A stretch of DNA of 64,000 bases from assembly GCA_009763385.1 (NCBI GenBank), contig CM019830.1:94242649-94306648 (forward strand). The letters are read 5' to 3'. Positions 1 to 10,640 of this stretch are shown in pieces. The stretch is from Coix lacryma-jobi var. lacryma-jobi. Taxonomy: Eukaryota > Streptophyta > Magnoliopsida > Poales > Poaceae. The position numbers and the translations under genes were made by a program. The number at the start of each line of letters is the position of its first letter. The first letter of the stretch is position 1. The notes under the pieces were generated by a model, which saw nothing but the letters and a program-made list of their open reading frames with translations, did not search any database and was not told the origin of the DNA.

Positions 1-10
1 TTGTGCAGGC

Positions 11-527
11 TTGCAATCCGAGTTGGCAGAGAAGAATGCCAAGATTGTGTCTCTAGAGAAGGCCAGCTCGGGTAGCACATGTGTGTCTAGATGCGCTTTG
101 TGTGAGGGTTTGGAGATGGAGATTGCGAACGTGAAGCATGACAAGATGCAAACCGAGGAGGAAAACACATACCTTCGGAGCATCTTGTCATGGGTGTCTA
201 GTGGTGAGCCGCAACTTGGGATGATGATCTCCCAGTTCAAGCGTGCTGCTGGAGGTCCAGGTGTAGGCTTTGCTCAGGGTGTTGAGTGTGCTTCATCTTT
301 TGGCAAGGTTGGAGAGTTTAGTGGTCTTAATCCGAGTGAGAAGCCCAACTCCACCACTACTCCCAAGCTTACCAAGATACCACCCAAAGAGCCTCTAAAG
401 CCTAACACCAAGGATGGTGTGTTTGTTAACCTCCGAGAGCTCCACCCAAGAAACAATCATGGGCTCCAAAACCAAACCACCTCAAGAACAAGCTAGACAC
501 CATGCCACCCATCCAAGAGGAGCTTAT
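11..527 (+). pseudogene. Copia A gag, middle part, interrupted
   Basis: Part of the Gag structural protein that packages element RNA in virus-like particles. The reading resembles the gag of element D (39230-41131): both contain the stretch DRMQTEEENTYLRSILSWVS, or a one-residue variant of it, preceded by paired Cys-x2-Cys and followed by SGxNPSEKP and PKLTKI motifs. The N-terminal domain lies left of the window. The frame shifts near 425-440, where GVFVNLRELHP replaces the expected Lys/Pro-rich reading, and the coding is then cut at 527 by a reverse solo LTR. It resumes at 2657. Removing the insert and one copy of the CTTAT repeat gives a continuous frame across the site, which supports a simple insertion into gag. 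Confidence 0.8.
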
Positions 528-939
528 TGAAGGACCGAGAAAGCACTAGCAAGGCGACCAGAGGGGGGGTGCATGGGAGCTCAAAAATTTCTCTCGAAAC
601 TTTGGCCAAATGTCCCAAAATCAACCCCGAAAAGCTACTACTGAAGCCGTGATGCCCACGACCCTTGGAAGAGGGTGGATGATCCCTAGGATCACAGCGA
701 GGCACCACAAAGCGATAGCAAAGCGAACGACAAAAACACCGAGACAAGTTTGACCCTCAAAAACCAAGTCCCGAACGTAGATAGACTGCTACGTCGAGAA
801 ATCCCTAAATACCTATGCTAACAAGTAGCAAAGATACCTAGAGGAGTTCCTTGGTCAACTACAAGGCCAGACAAGAAGTCCGAAAACCAAGCGAGGAAGC
901 CGGGAGAGCAAACGCACAAAACCGGAGGCTTCAGCCAAT

Positions 940-1206
940 CCGCGGACTGTCCAGCCCTGAGGTCCCGGACTGTCCGCCCCTACTGCGGACTGTCCGCTGG
1001 GGGATGGCAGACTGTCCGTCGGTTGAAAACGAGAAACAGCAACTCTGTTGGAACCTCCCTGGACGTTCTCGGACTGTCCGCCAAGCACAACGGCGGACTG
1101 TCCGCAGTTCAAAAATCACTTGCTCCTCAGCGCAGAGTCTGGCCACTGGTCTGGCCAAACCCGTCACGCGGACTGTCCGCCGGTCAAGACCGCGGACTGT
1201 CCGCCA
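940..1206. repeat. Array of CGGACTGTCCG palindromes in LTR, 8 copies
   Basis: Eight copies of CGGACTGTCCG or one-base variants start near 943, 967, 985, 1010, 1071, 1094, 1169 and 1192. Palindromes of this CGGACAGTCCG type are a published conserved non-coding feature of Sirevirus LTRs. The other two LTRs of the family in this window (17213-17475 and 41933-42193) also have eight copies. Confidence 0.9.
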
Positions 1207-1983
1207 ACGAGCAGAGAGGGCGATTTCAGTCGCCTCCTCTCCAAATCTCTCCAAATTCGATCCAAATCAAAATCCCACGTTCCCACACTTGGAGAAGATG
1301 ATCACGGGGTAGTTAGGAGACTATCCCCAAGAAATCATCCGCTCAAATTGATTCAATCACCGGGAAATCGAAGGGGGAAGATCAAGAACGAAAAAATGCC
1401 ACAAAAACAAAATCAACCCGATCTACTTGTTCGCAAGGAGTTAGATAAATTCCTTCGGTGGAAATGATCTCCTTTCAAAAACGAACAAGTTGATTCAAAC
1501 GGATTTCACAAAGACGCATTATGGAGAGAGATCGAGCGACGGGAAAAACGCGGAGAAAAGAAGAACGCGAAGAACACGAACCAAAACGCGAATCAACACA
1601 TTGATCTGCAACCGTGTGGCTACCACACGCTACAACAGTGAGGTTACGGCCTCACTTCCTCAAAATCTCCAGTACACAGAGGTATGGTTCTTTGCGGATC
1701 TCAGCTAGCTATAGCAGGGGATTGGGAGAGCAGGAAACCCTAGAAGCAAAGAGCAAATGACTGAGATGGCATGGGAGGTGGGTGTCTCCCTCTACTTATC
1801 CTAATTCTAACTATTCCTAATTCCCACTCTACCCCTAACTACTTACAGAGCGAACCAGCTAAACCCGAAGGTTATTCTGGACCAACTCGGTGGTAGGTGG
1901 ATCCTACGGCCACGCCCGCACAACTCGTAGCGTTGCCTTGACGCAACCTCCCGATTGCCGCCACGTGCCGCCCTCGCTCTGCA

Positions 1984-2222
1984 CCCCCGGTTTTGTGGCC
2001 CAAACCGGGAAACCAGCCTTTTCCAGCCAACCCCCGGTTTTGAGGCCCAAACCGGGAAACCAGCCCACCAGCATCTGAGTTTTGAGGCCCAAACTCAGCA
2101 AACACACAGCACCCAGGTTTTGAGGCCCAAACCTGGAAACCGTCCTCAGCCCGAGTTTTGTGGCCAAACTTGAAAACCCTCAGCACCCAGGTTTTGAGGC
2201 CCAAACCTGGAAACCGTCCACC
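1984..2222. repeat. Six-unit hairpin array in LTR
   Basis: Six units of about 40 bp, each arm-GTTTTGAGGCCCAAAC-arm followed by GGAAACC. The outer arms change together: CCCGG/CCGGG, CGAG/CTTG or CTGAG/CTCAG, and CCAGG/CCTGG. The array recurs in the other family LTRs at 16185-16430 and 57563-57785. Confidence 0.85.
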
Positions 2223-2656
2223 CGATGGTTTTTCTCTGGCTCTACCACCAAACCGATGTCGTAGATGGGATGCACCGCCCGTGCACCCCGTCCACCGACA
2301 CGTGTCCCCAAGTCCACGACTCAGGCAACACATGACCGCAAGTCTTCGCTCGTCGCTGTCCTAGGCTGCCAGCCACCACAGCTGATCCTCGGGCCACCGG
2401 TCCCTCAGTCCAAGCCTCACATCCGCCCTTCACCACTCTCGGTCCATCGGCACGGCACATCTCTACTTGACCTTCACCTTGCCTCTGATCACTGTATCCG
2501 TGCTCGACACCTGCACAACACAAGCCAAAGAACATGTGCATCATCTCAGTTGACAATCACTCATCACTCAGAGACCCGGCATATGCCCATGTATCCGCAC
2601 TTATGCCATAGAAGGGCAAAGCGATCCACACCCACTACCGTGAGTACCAACAACCC

Positions 2657-3154
2657 CTTATGAAAGCGGTGAGGTACCATTGTGAGCACCGTGGGAGAGA
2701 TGGACACTTGAGTGAGTTTTGCTTTCAGCGCAAGAGAGAGGCACGCCGTGCAAAGGAGATGAACAACACGGACATGTACCATCCTTTCCATGATGTACAT
2801 GCGCCGAATGTTCAGAGGCGTGCTGCTAGGCCTAGAGGTCCAAAACCTCAAGTTCCTAGGCCTAGGCCGCGAAGAGAACGTGCCCGGCGGGAGCCTGCAG
2901 TTGTGGGCTATGCACCCCGTGGCGGTGGCTTTGTAATTGAGCGTTTTCCCCCATCGCGTTTTGAGTATCGCAATGGACGCTCCTCCCTTAGCGGACCACG
3001 TTTTCCTCTACGTGGTGATCACTCTTCCCGTAGGCGTGCTAGGAATGGTTTTTCTGCTAACCGTTCTTTTGAGCAGCCGGCCCAACACTGGTACTCTTCC
3101 TACTTCACTAACCCCAGTGTTGGACCGTATGCTCACCCTATGTCTTTTTATTGA
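2657..3154 (+). pseudogene. Copia A gag, C-terminal part
   Basis: Continuation of gag after the inserted LTR. It begins with a degenerate zinc-knuckle segment (YHCEHRGRDGHLSEFC; the second Cys of a Cx2C pair is missing) followed by a basic tract QRKREARR and a Pro/Arg-rich stretch with RPRGPKPQ and PRPRPRR. The end matches element D: QHWY, TNPS and SFY/PFY before the stop near 3154. In Sireviruses this region joins the protease directly; here a TGA and a frame change separate them. Likely role when intact: RNA binding by Gag. Confidence 0.75.
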
Positions 3155-3588
3155 TGTAGGTAAAACGATTGGAGAACGTTTGGTTGGTGGATTCCGGTTG
3201 CTCGAGACACATGACTGGAAACACCAAGTTGTTCTCCAGTCTTAGTCCGGTCGTCAGAAAGGAGTTTATCACCTTCGGCGACAATAGCAAAGGTAGAGTG
3301 TTGTCTCGTGGGTCGGTGCGAGTTAATGAGCACTTTGTGTTACGCGATGTTGCTCTTGTTTCTAACTTGCATTTTAATCTTCTTTCTGTTTTGCAACTTT
3401 TCGATGATGACTATGAGATTCGTTTTAAGCCGAATCTCAGTCGCATTTTGGATCCTCAGGGCAATCTTGTTTGTGTGATTTTGCCCATTGGGAAAGTCTT
3501 TCGTGCGAACTTCTGGGAGTCGTTTGGAATTTCTCGTTGTCTTTTGGCGGGACCTTCCTCCTCTGATCTTTGGAAGTGGCATAGGTGA
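3155..3588 (+). pseudogene. Copia A protease and GAG-pre-integrase start
   Basis: Aspartic protease of Copia type. WLVDSGCSRHMTG holds the catalytic Asp-Ser-Gly, followed by ITFGDNSKG and the LVSNLHFNLLSV block, all typical of this family, and the same blocks occur in element D (38439-38885). The frame runs into the pre-integrase motif LWKWHR and stops at TGA (3586-3588), where the family has Arg-Leu-Gly-His; a single CGA-to-TGA transition would explain it. No ATG opens this frame, as expected for a polyprotein segment. Confidence 0.85.
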
Positions 3589-4206
3589 CTAGGACATTTG
3601 AGCTTCGACTTGCATGCAAGGCTTAGTTCACATGGCCTAATCCGAGGATTGCCCATGTTGTGCATGGAGAAGGATCTTGTTTGCCATTCTTGTAGACATG
3701 GGAAGATGGTTGCCGCTCCCCACCATCTAGTGACTCAGGTCATGACCAAGCGCCCTGGAGAGCTTTTGCACATGGACCTTGTTGGTCCGGCTCGGGTGAG
3801 CTCGGTTGGGGGAAGTGGTATATGCTTGTTGTTGTTGACAATTTTTCGAGATATTCGTGGGTTTTCTTTTTAGCTGAGAAAACTGAGACTTTCTCTTTTG
3901 CTCGCAATCTGATTTTGCGTCTTCAGAATGAGTTCCCTTTCAACTCAATGCGAGCTATTAGAAGTGATAATGGTTCCGAGTTCAAAAACTCAGATTTTGA
4001 GAAGTTTTGTAGTTCTTTGGGTTTAGAGCATTAGTTTTCTTCTCCCTACACACCGCCTCAGAATGGTGTTGTAGAAAGGAAGAATCGGACCCTTATAGAG
4101 ATGGTCAGGACGATGCTCGATGAGCATAGGACTCCTAGGCGATATTGGGCCAAAGCTATGAGCACTACATGCTACATTTCCAATCGCATTTTTTCTCCGA
4201 GCTTTC
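3589..4206 (+). pseudogene. Copia A integrase, broken
   Basis: After the TGA come the zinc-binding pre-integrase end (LGHLSFDL, CHSCRHGKM) and the integrase core. Catalytic acidic residues are visible as HMDLVGP (first Asp), RSDNGSEF (second Asp) and NGVVERKNRTL (Glu). A frameshift lies near 3815, between GG and the MLVVVDNFSRYSW block. A TAG at 4032-4034 falls after SLGLEH, where Gln would be expected. At least three lesions in 620 bp show the copy is not functional. Confidence 0.85.
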
Positions 4207-5469
4207 TTGAAAAAGATGTCTTATGAGTTGTGTTTTGGAAAACAGCACAAAGTGAGTTATTTTAGAGTTTTCGATTGCCACTGTTTTATACTCAAAAAGG
4301 GCAACTTGGACAAGTTTGAGTCTCGTTCTTCTGACGGTGTATTTTTGGGTTATCGCACTCACACTCGAGCTTATCGTGTACTTAACCTTGATACTAACCG
4401 AGTCATGGAGACATCCGATGTCACCTTCGACGAGACCATGGTTTGTCCTTCTTCTCGTTTTGAGCGTGCAGATGATCATGAGGTTGGCGAGCCTCTTTTC
4501 GATGATGAGGAAGAGGGTGCTAAAGGGATGGATGACCCAGTACCACCTCCACCTGCTGTGCCGCAAAGAGTGGCTTCTACTACCACTCACGACCCTAACC
4601 CTTCTTCTTCGACTACTTGGGGGCCGTGGGATCCACCACCTCGAGCAGTACCTTTTGTACCCGAGGAGGCACCAGCTGCTGTTGAGGGGGAGGCTACATC
4701 AGCTCGGGAGGTGCCACGACACATTCAGCGCCAACACCCACCTCAACAGATGATCGTCAGCATCGGCGAACGTGTCACTCGGTCAAGGTCACAACAAATC
4801 TCTCACTTTGCTCATTCTGCATTTGTTGCTGATTTTGAACCCCGAGATGTTGGACACGCTTTGACGGATCCGGATTGGGTCAATGCCATGCATGAGGTGC
4901 TTGAAAACTTTGAGAGAAATTGGGTTTGGGTTCTTGTTCCTCTTCCTCCTGAGTGTCACCCTATCAGGACAAAATGGGTTTTCAAAAACAAACAAGGAGA
5001 AGATGGCCATGTTGTGAGAAACAAGGCCAGATTTGTAGCCCAGGGGTATAGTCAGAAGGAGGGGATAGACTATGAGGAGACTTTTGCTCCTGTAGCTCGT
5101 TTCGAGGTGATTAGGATACTGTTGGCTTTTGCTACATCCAAAGGGTTCAAACTTTTTCAAAAGGATGTCAAGAGCGCCTTCCTAAACGGCTACATAGAAG
5201 AGGAGGTGTATGTGAAACAACCCCCCGGTTTCAAAAATCCCAAGTTTCCAAACCATGTTTTTAAACATCACAAAGAGTTGTATGGTTTGAAACAAGCCCC
5301 TAGATCCTGGTACGATAGGTTGAAAACCTTTTTTCTCGCTAAGGGTTTTAAAATGGGATGCGTCAATAAAACGCTCTTTCTCCTCAAGCAAGGCAGTGAC
5401 ACTCTCTTGGTCCAGATTTACGTGGATGATATCATTTTTGGTGGTTCTTCTCACGCTTTGGTTGCCAAG
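4207..5469 (+). pseudogene. Copia A integrase C-terminus and reverse transcriptase, cut by Athila B
   Basis: An open frame of about 420 codons. It starts in the integrase C-terminal part (YELCFGKQHKVSYFRVFDC, then GVFLGYRTHTRAYRVLN), crosses an acidic and proline-rich linker, and enters a Copia RT: WVLVPLPP, TKWVFKNK, RFVAQGYSQKEGIDYEETFAPVAR in part, KDVKSAFLNG and LYGLKQAPRSWYDRL. The catalytic YVDD is encoded at 5419-5430. The frame is cut after GGSSHALVAK by Athila B and resumes with FADTMSREF at 13342. The RT half is otherwise clean, so the Athila insertion may be among the lesions that ended its activity. Confidence 0.9.
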
Positions 5470-6766
5470 TGTTGGTATAAATTAATGCACACTCTACTTT
5501 ATCCGCAAGCGCACAGATAAAATCTACCGATGTAGCACTTCACCGGAGTAACCCAGTTTTAATATCGAACCCAAAGGAACGGATAGCGATGAGTCTCAAG
5601 TGTAAAACCCCTGAGTAACTAACAAGGATGGAGAAACTAAAAGTATAGTGGGGATCACTAAGGTTATCTAAATCCAACTTAAGAGTGATATGTTTATTAT
5701 TCTTAATGGGGAAGTTGCCATAAAAGGTCACAACAGAGTATGATTGTTTTATGCAAATGTATAATCCTACCGAGCCTACACACGGGTAAGTGGACTATAG
5801 AAGAATCAACAAGGCTATAAGAGTCACCCTTGCGAACTACCGCTACTACCGGCGTTATAGGAGGTAAATATGAGCTATCAAGTCTAAGCACTACGCTTAT
5901 ACTATCCAACTACTCTAACTCTAGAGCGACTAGAATTAAAGTACTCAAAAGAGAGTCATAAACCTTAAGAACAATAAGAACAATGGCTCAAACTTAAATA
6001 CAGATGTTGATTACCGAAACAATCGTTGAAGCAAGTCGATGAAGAACTTGAATCCACAGGTACAAGACGAAGAAGTTGATCCGACAGGCCGGAGCTTCCT
6101 CTTGATCTCTTCCTCTCTCTCTCTTTTCTAGTTCTAGAATAAGACTAGGTTCTAATCCTACTAGAGAGGTATCTAGTCTTCTACTTGAAAGCTAACTCTT
6201 GATTACAACTAGATGAACTAGATCTAATTCTAGATGAACTAGAAGAGATTCATCTAGAGGGACCTCTACTTCTACATTGGAACCCTAATTTCTGATGTGG
6301 AGATGAATAATGAAGAGGGAGATGCCTAGAGAGGGGGGTCTAGGGCTGCTTATATAGCCCTGAGGGATCAACCGCGGCCGTTAGATCAAACCGACTTCAC
6401 GTAGGGCTGAGATTGGTCCTCAAAGGCGGTGGAGGTAGCTTGCAGAAGACGGAAGCCAGCGACACCCATAGGGGACTGACCGGTCCCACAGGTCAGCCAC
6501 TGGTGGTGCCCTTCCTCGTGGTGTCTCTATGTGTTCTCTGGAGTCTTCCGGAAGGTTCCTGACTTGGCGAATGCGTTATCTCCCGTCGGTTTCCTTCTAG
6601 GGGAAGGAATCAGCGCTGGTTTCCTGGTTTAGTCCCTGCAGAATCACAATTCACCAAAACTCATGGAATATTGTCAATTAAAACCCTAAACCTTTGTTGG
6701 TGATTGAATTCATGCCCTTTTCATACTTATTTATCCTTTAATTTTGATAGATAACTAGCGTCAACA
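5470..6766 (-). repeat. Athila B 3' LTR
   Basis: 1297 bp, collinear with 12040-13336. On the minus strand it starts TGTTGACGCTAGTTATC and ends TTATACCAACA. A TATA-like box (CTATATAAGC on the minus strand) is at 6348-6357. Short open frames in it are not genes. Confidence 0.9.
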
Positions 6767-6781
6767 ATTCCCCCAAGCTTA
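6767..6781 (-). promoter_or_regulatory. Polypurine tract of Athila B
   Basis: Minus strand reads AAGCTTGGGGGAAT directly before TGTTGAC of the 3' LTR, the expected place of the plus-strand primer. Confidence 0.75.
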
Positions 6782-8779
6782 CCTTTTGCTAGTCCCTTAG
6801 CAAAACCAAAAATTAACAATGGATCAGGAGTTGCTACAATATCTTCACTTCCAACAAGTATACCTGCTGTTGAACAAAAATTCTCTGAAACATATCATGT
6901 TATTCTTCATGGGGCTTATTACTCTTACTTAGATCTTGAGTAATTGAGAGATTGAACGATCAGATCAAGCACTATGTCTCTAGTTCTTTCACTTCACCTT
7001 TATCTCGGAGTTTTAATTAATTTTCAAAAGCATTAATACATATGTTGTCAAATTAAATGATGGATCCAAAGAGAAAGTCACCCAAGCATTGAATCAAGAA
7101 GTGCATGTGTATGGAAAATGGAGTCGGATGCTCTTTTGAATATAGTCACTCTCTTCTGTCTATCAGAGACATATGGCTATCAGGCTAATTCTAGTGTTGG
7201 GCACATGCCCATTTTTTTCTGACACATTTTTTTCTTTTTTTTTCTTTCGAGGTTCTGGACACTTGTCCCTTTTTATTTCCTCGAGATCTATCTTTTTGAG
7301 GATTCGGACACTTGTCCCTTTTTATTTCCTTGGATCTTTCTTTTTTTTTCTTCTTTTTTTTCATAGCCACATGTTTCCAACAAACTTCTGAGAGGGTAGC
7401 AATAGATAATTATGAGCATTTATATGAAAGATGGATGAAATGTGTAAGTGATCTCAATTCAATGGCATGAAAACTTCCCACAGGGTCACAAAGCTTAATT
7501 TAACTCAATGCAATTATTAGTCAAGTTTATATTTAGAAATCTCCGGAACTTTAGTGTTGTTTAGAACAAGATAATAGCAGCTTAGATCATCACATGTCAT
7601 ATCCTAATTACCTAGACCTTAGATTAAGTATTTGCCAACCATGTATTTAATTTTATTTTAAGGCATCATTATTAATGAGGAGAACTCATGCTTTAAAGAC
7701 TAGGTACTTGAAAGAAATTAGATAGAGCAACTATTCATCATTTCCATGCAATAGATTAGAGAGAGAGGGTTCTTCTTTGGTCATCAACTTCTTAAAACAA
7801 ACTAGACATACTATTTTATTTATTTAATCTAACACACTTTAAGATAAAAGCTAATAATAGTAGTAGTAGTAGTAATAGATAAGTCATACCTGAATCGCGA
7901 AGATAACGGGGGTGCATCTCCCCCAAGCTAGTTCCCTTAATAGCGTTGAGCCTTCATGTGCCCATATATTTTTGGTGTTTTGAATCTGGTTATAGAATGA
8001 AAAACTTAAGAGGATAGAGATACTTACGAGGATACATGGGGGTGCCTTCCCCCAAGCTGAATGTTGACGTAGTCGTTTGATCTTGCAATATAGCAGATTG
8101 GCAGTGGTTATATCCTTCCTCTATTAGAGCTTTGATTGATGTTAATGTTTGTTGAGACAGTGCTCCAACAGTGGATGGAGCGTTCACTTGCTCGTTAGTT
8201 TTTCTCGGCCTTTTAAATCCTGTGAAACTCAAATAGACAACAAAACTTGTGGAACAGATTAAGCATTAGCGGTTGGCCACTCAAGCCTTAGTTGTCCAAA
8301 ATTTTAGTAAGATCTCTTTCTTAATATTTTTGTGTTTTAATATTTTTACGATGCAAGAAAAATACAACATGATGAATGCATGCATATTTATTTTTATTAT
8401 TTTTATGCCACCACGATGAACATTCCTGTGGGTTTGTACACACCATAGAATTATTCACATGGGGCTTCATGGTTTATGATGTAGTGTAACAAATGTAATA
8501 TTTTTATTTTGTTTTCTAATGCAATGCAAAAATGTTTGTGAATTAAATATGATGATGCAATAAATGACTAAGAATTAAATATGAGAAATATGCAGCAAAG
8601 TAAATATAAAGATAACTACCGATTTTTACCTTTTGGCGAAGGTTCGGATATTTACGTCCGACGAACCGGACATTTCCTTGGTTCAGACCTCCCAAGGTAT
8701 GTCAGACGTTTAGAAAGTTGTTATCGATTGTACCTCTTAGGTGCAGACATTTTCTTCCATACTTTCTTGGTCTGAGTCT
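6782..8779 (-). other. Athila B 3' non-coding region
   Basis: About 2 kb without coding potential between protease relics and the purine tract. It includes T-rich runs with two copies of TTCTGGACACTTGTCCC-like sequence (about 7250 and 7303), the near-palindrome GGGCACATGCCC at 7199, an (AGT)n run near 7857-7877, and two GGGGGTGC...CCCCCAAGCT segments (7908-7928 and 8040-8057). The same sequence in + orientation forms 21137-21930 and 36526-36713. Confidence 0.65.
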
Positions 8780-9234
8780 TCACTTCCTGTGGCTCACTGT
8801 CTTGAGATTTCTTTTGTTCTTTCTTTTCTGGGACAGTGTCGATAGCTTCATTGGGTATGTAGCTGATGAAGTTGTATCGTGTCTTTTCTCCAGGAAAGTG
8901 AAAATGGATTTCCTCTTGTAGATGATTGCACTTGTAGCGTAGAGGAATGGTCTTCCTAGGATGAGGTGGACATCATCGTCTTCTCCCATGTCGAGGATCA
9001 AGAAGTTTGTGGGGACTTAATGACCTCTAATTCTGACTACGACGTCTTCCATCATTCCTTCTTGTTTATGCCTCTTGATATGGTGTCACTCATGTTCTTC
9101 GTTTGCCCAGCAGTTTGAAATGAAGCGTTAATTATGGAAGCTGGCAGCATCTTGCTCAGTGTCCATGTTCTTGTAGATCTAGGACCTTCACCCTGTAGAA
9201 TTTGGGAGTGATAAACTTCTCCATATTTGCTCAA
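8780..9234 (-). pseudogene. Athila B protease-like segment 1
   Basis: The minus strand encodes DDDVHLILGRPFLYATSAIIY, slightly shortened here, a motif typical of the end of the Athila protease (ILGRPFL-x-T-x-A-x-IY). A second short piece upstream (9052-9234) is in another frame. Stops surround both. The retroviral-type protease would process the gag-pol polyprotein in an active element. Nothing recognisable as RT follows towards lower coordinates, so the pol region is deleted. Confidence 0.6.
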
Positions 9235-10210
9235 GAGTGTGTCCTGCTCATAAAGATAAGGTAGAGATCAAGTGCATAGGCTCTGTTGGTGGAAAGACAC
9301 CAACAGAACCAAAAGTTTTGTTTATTCCTCTCTAACCTTAGGCACATTGCACAAGACAAACTTGTTGTTTATATGTTCTATTCAATCTTAACATGAGTGA
9401 TAGGATCAGAGGATGAGCATAAAAGTAGCATCTTAAAATATTTAACAGATCAGATTACTTAACCAAAGGAAGGATAATCTATGCATAAAGTGTCGATCTT
9501 TTCATAATTGAGATATATCATCTTCCAAAGGTTGGATGCACAACATTTTAGCTTATTTAGTTAAGACAATGAGATACAAGAGAGTAAAGCTAGAAACAAA
9601 GATCAAAGGACTGAACATGTTGAGTTGATTAGGTTGGATCAAGTGAGGTGCAACTTAAACATGTTTAGTTCTTTATTTATGTTCATACTAGAATCAAGAA
9701 GAAGCTTTTAAAGTGATGGTTACTTACCTTGAAATATTACTTTGTCATTGGAAAGTGATTGTGCTGAACCATCTTGTGGAAGCTTCTCTTGTCTATCTGG
9801 CTTGTCTTCTCTTGCTCGTCTCACAGTGTGATTGAGAGGAGGAAGATCGCGGTGGAATCATCTTTATAGGTATCGACCTTCCTTCTCTTGTGTCGACTTA
9901 TCAGTGAAGGTACATTGTTCCTCGAGTATGCTGACTAGGATCCTCTCTCTTTCTTGTATTAATTCTGTACTATGAGGATGTAGGGACAGTTCCACATTCT
10001 TCTCTTATCAACCTTTCTTGTTTTCCTTTAATCATTGGGTTGGCAAAAGACTTGAATTTAGAACTGTTACTCGAGTGCCTCCATGAGAGTCTTTGTCTCT
10101 TAGTGCCACGACTGAGACTTGTCCTCTCAACAGTGTCTAGATGATTGAGATCTGATCGGCTGTTATTCTTGATTTGTTGGCTCAGGTACTATCTCTCCAT
10201 CTTCTAACTC

Positions 10211-10640
10211 TTGTGGTGCAGTGGCTTCATCCTTCATGATGCCCTCCTCAATTCTTGGCAGTTGGTTCTTCCTTCGACATCTTCTCTTGGTTCTCTTTGG
10301 CTGCTCATAAGTGATGTAGTTGTTGAAGAATCAGCAAAAGATCCAAGAGTTGACTTCTCCAGGTCCGATATAGATGATAACATTGATGGCGTTCAAGAAC
10401 GATCTTCCAAGAATGAGTGGTGGATCATATTCTTCTCCTCGACTGGGACAACATCTAGTGGTTTGTACTGATCAAAGTGGTGAGTAGGAGATCAATATGT
10501 TGAAGTTGGGTTTCTCCTTCCTCCCTTTGATTGTGAAACACATCTAGACAATGGAATTGTCTCTCCCAGGCTGGCTTGTGATGTAGATGGACTTCCAACA
10601 ACATGTTCATGTGTTTGAGTTGTAGATCTTGCTATTGTTG
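10211..10640 (-). pseudogene. Athila B protease-like segment 2
   Basis: A second protease-like segment in the same internal domain. The minus strand gives PPLILGRSFLNAINVIIYIG, then a Gly-Glu-Val and Trp-Ile pair and an early stop. It corresponds to 18370-18710 in Athila C, where the same stretch reads ILGRSFLNTTNVVIYVEPG with VHFWIFDQKGHCFFN after it. Presence of two such segments about 1.5 kb apart means that either two related elements were fused or the region was duplicated. Confidence 0.55.

Larger units (their letters stand above)
528..2656 (-). mobile_element. Solo LTR, Sirevirus-like family, inserted in gag of A
   Basis: A 2.1-kb LTR in reverse orientation. On the + strand it opens with TGAAGGACCG and closes with GTACCAACA, that is TGTTGGTAC...CCTTCA on its own strand, as in the LTR at 15812-17887. 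The 5-bp repeat CTTAT flanks it (523-527 and 2657-2661). Four bases, ACCC (2653-2656), lie between the LTR's TG end and the right repeat. No internal domain accompanies it, so it is a solo LTR left by LTR-LTR recombination. It contains the eight-copy CGGACTGTCCG array and the six-hairpin array listed separately. Reading frames inside it are not genes. Confidence 0.85.

Noticed and set aside
940..1206. CRISPR-like array
   Set aside because: Regular short repeats with variable spacers, but palindromes of 11 bp within a plant LTR; no cas genes and eukaryotic context.
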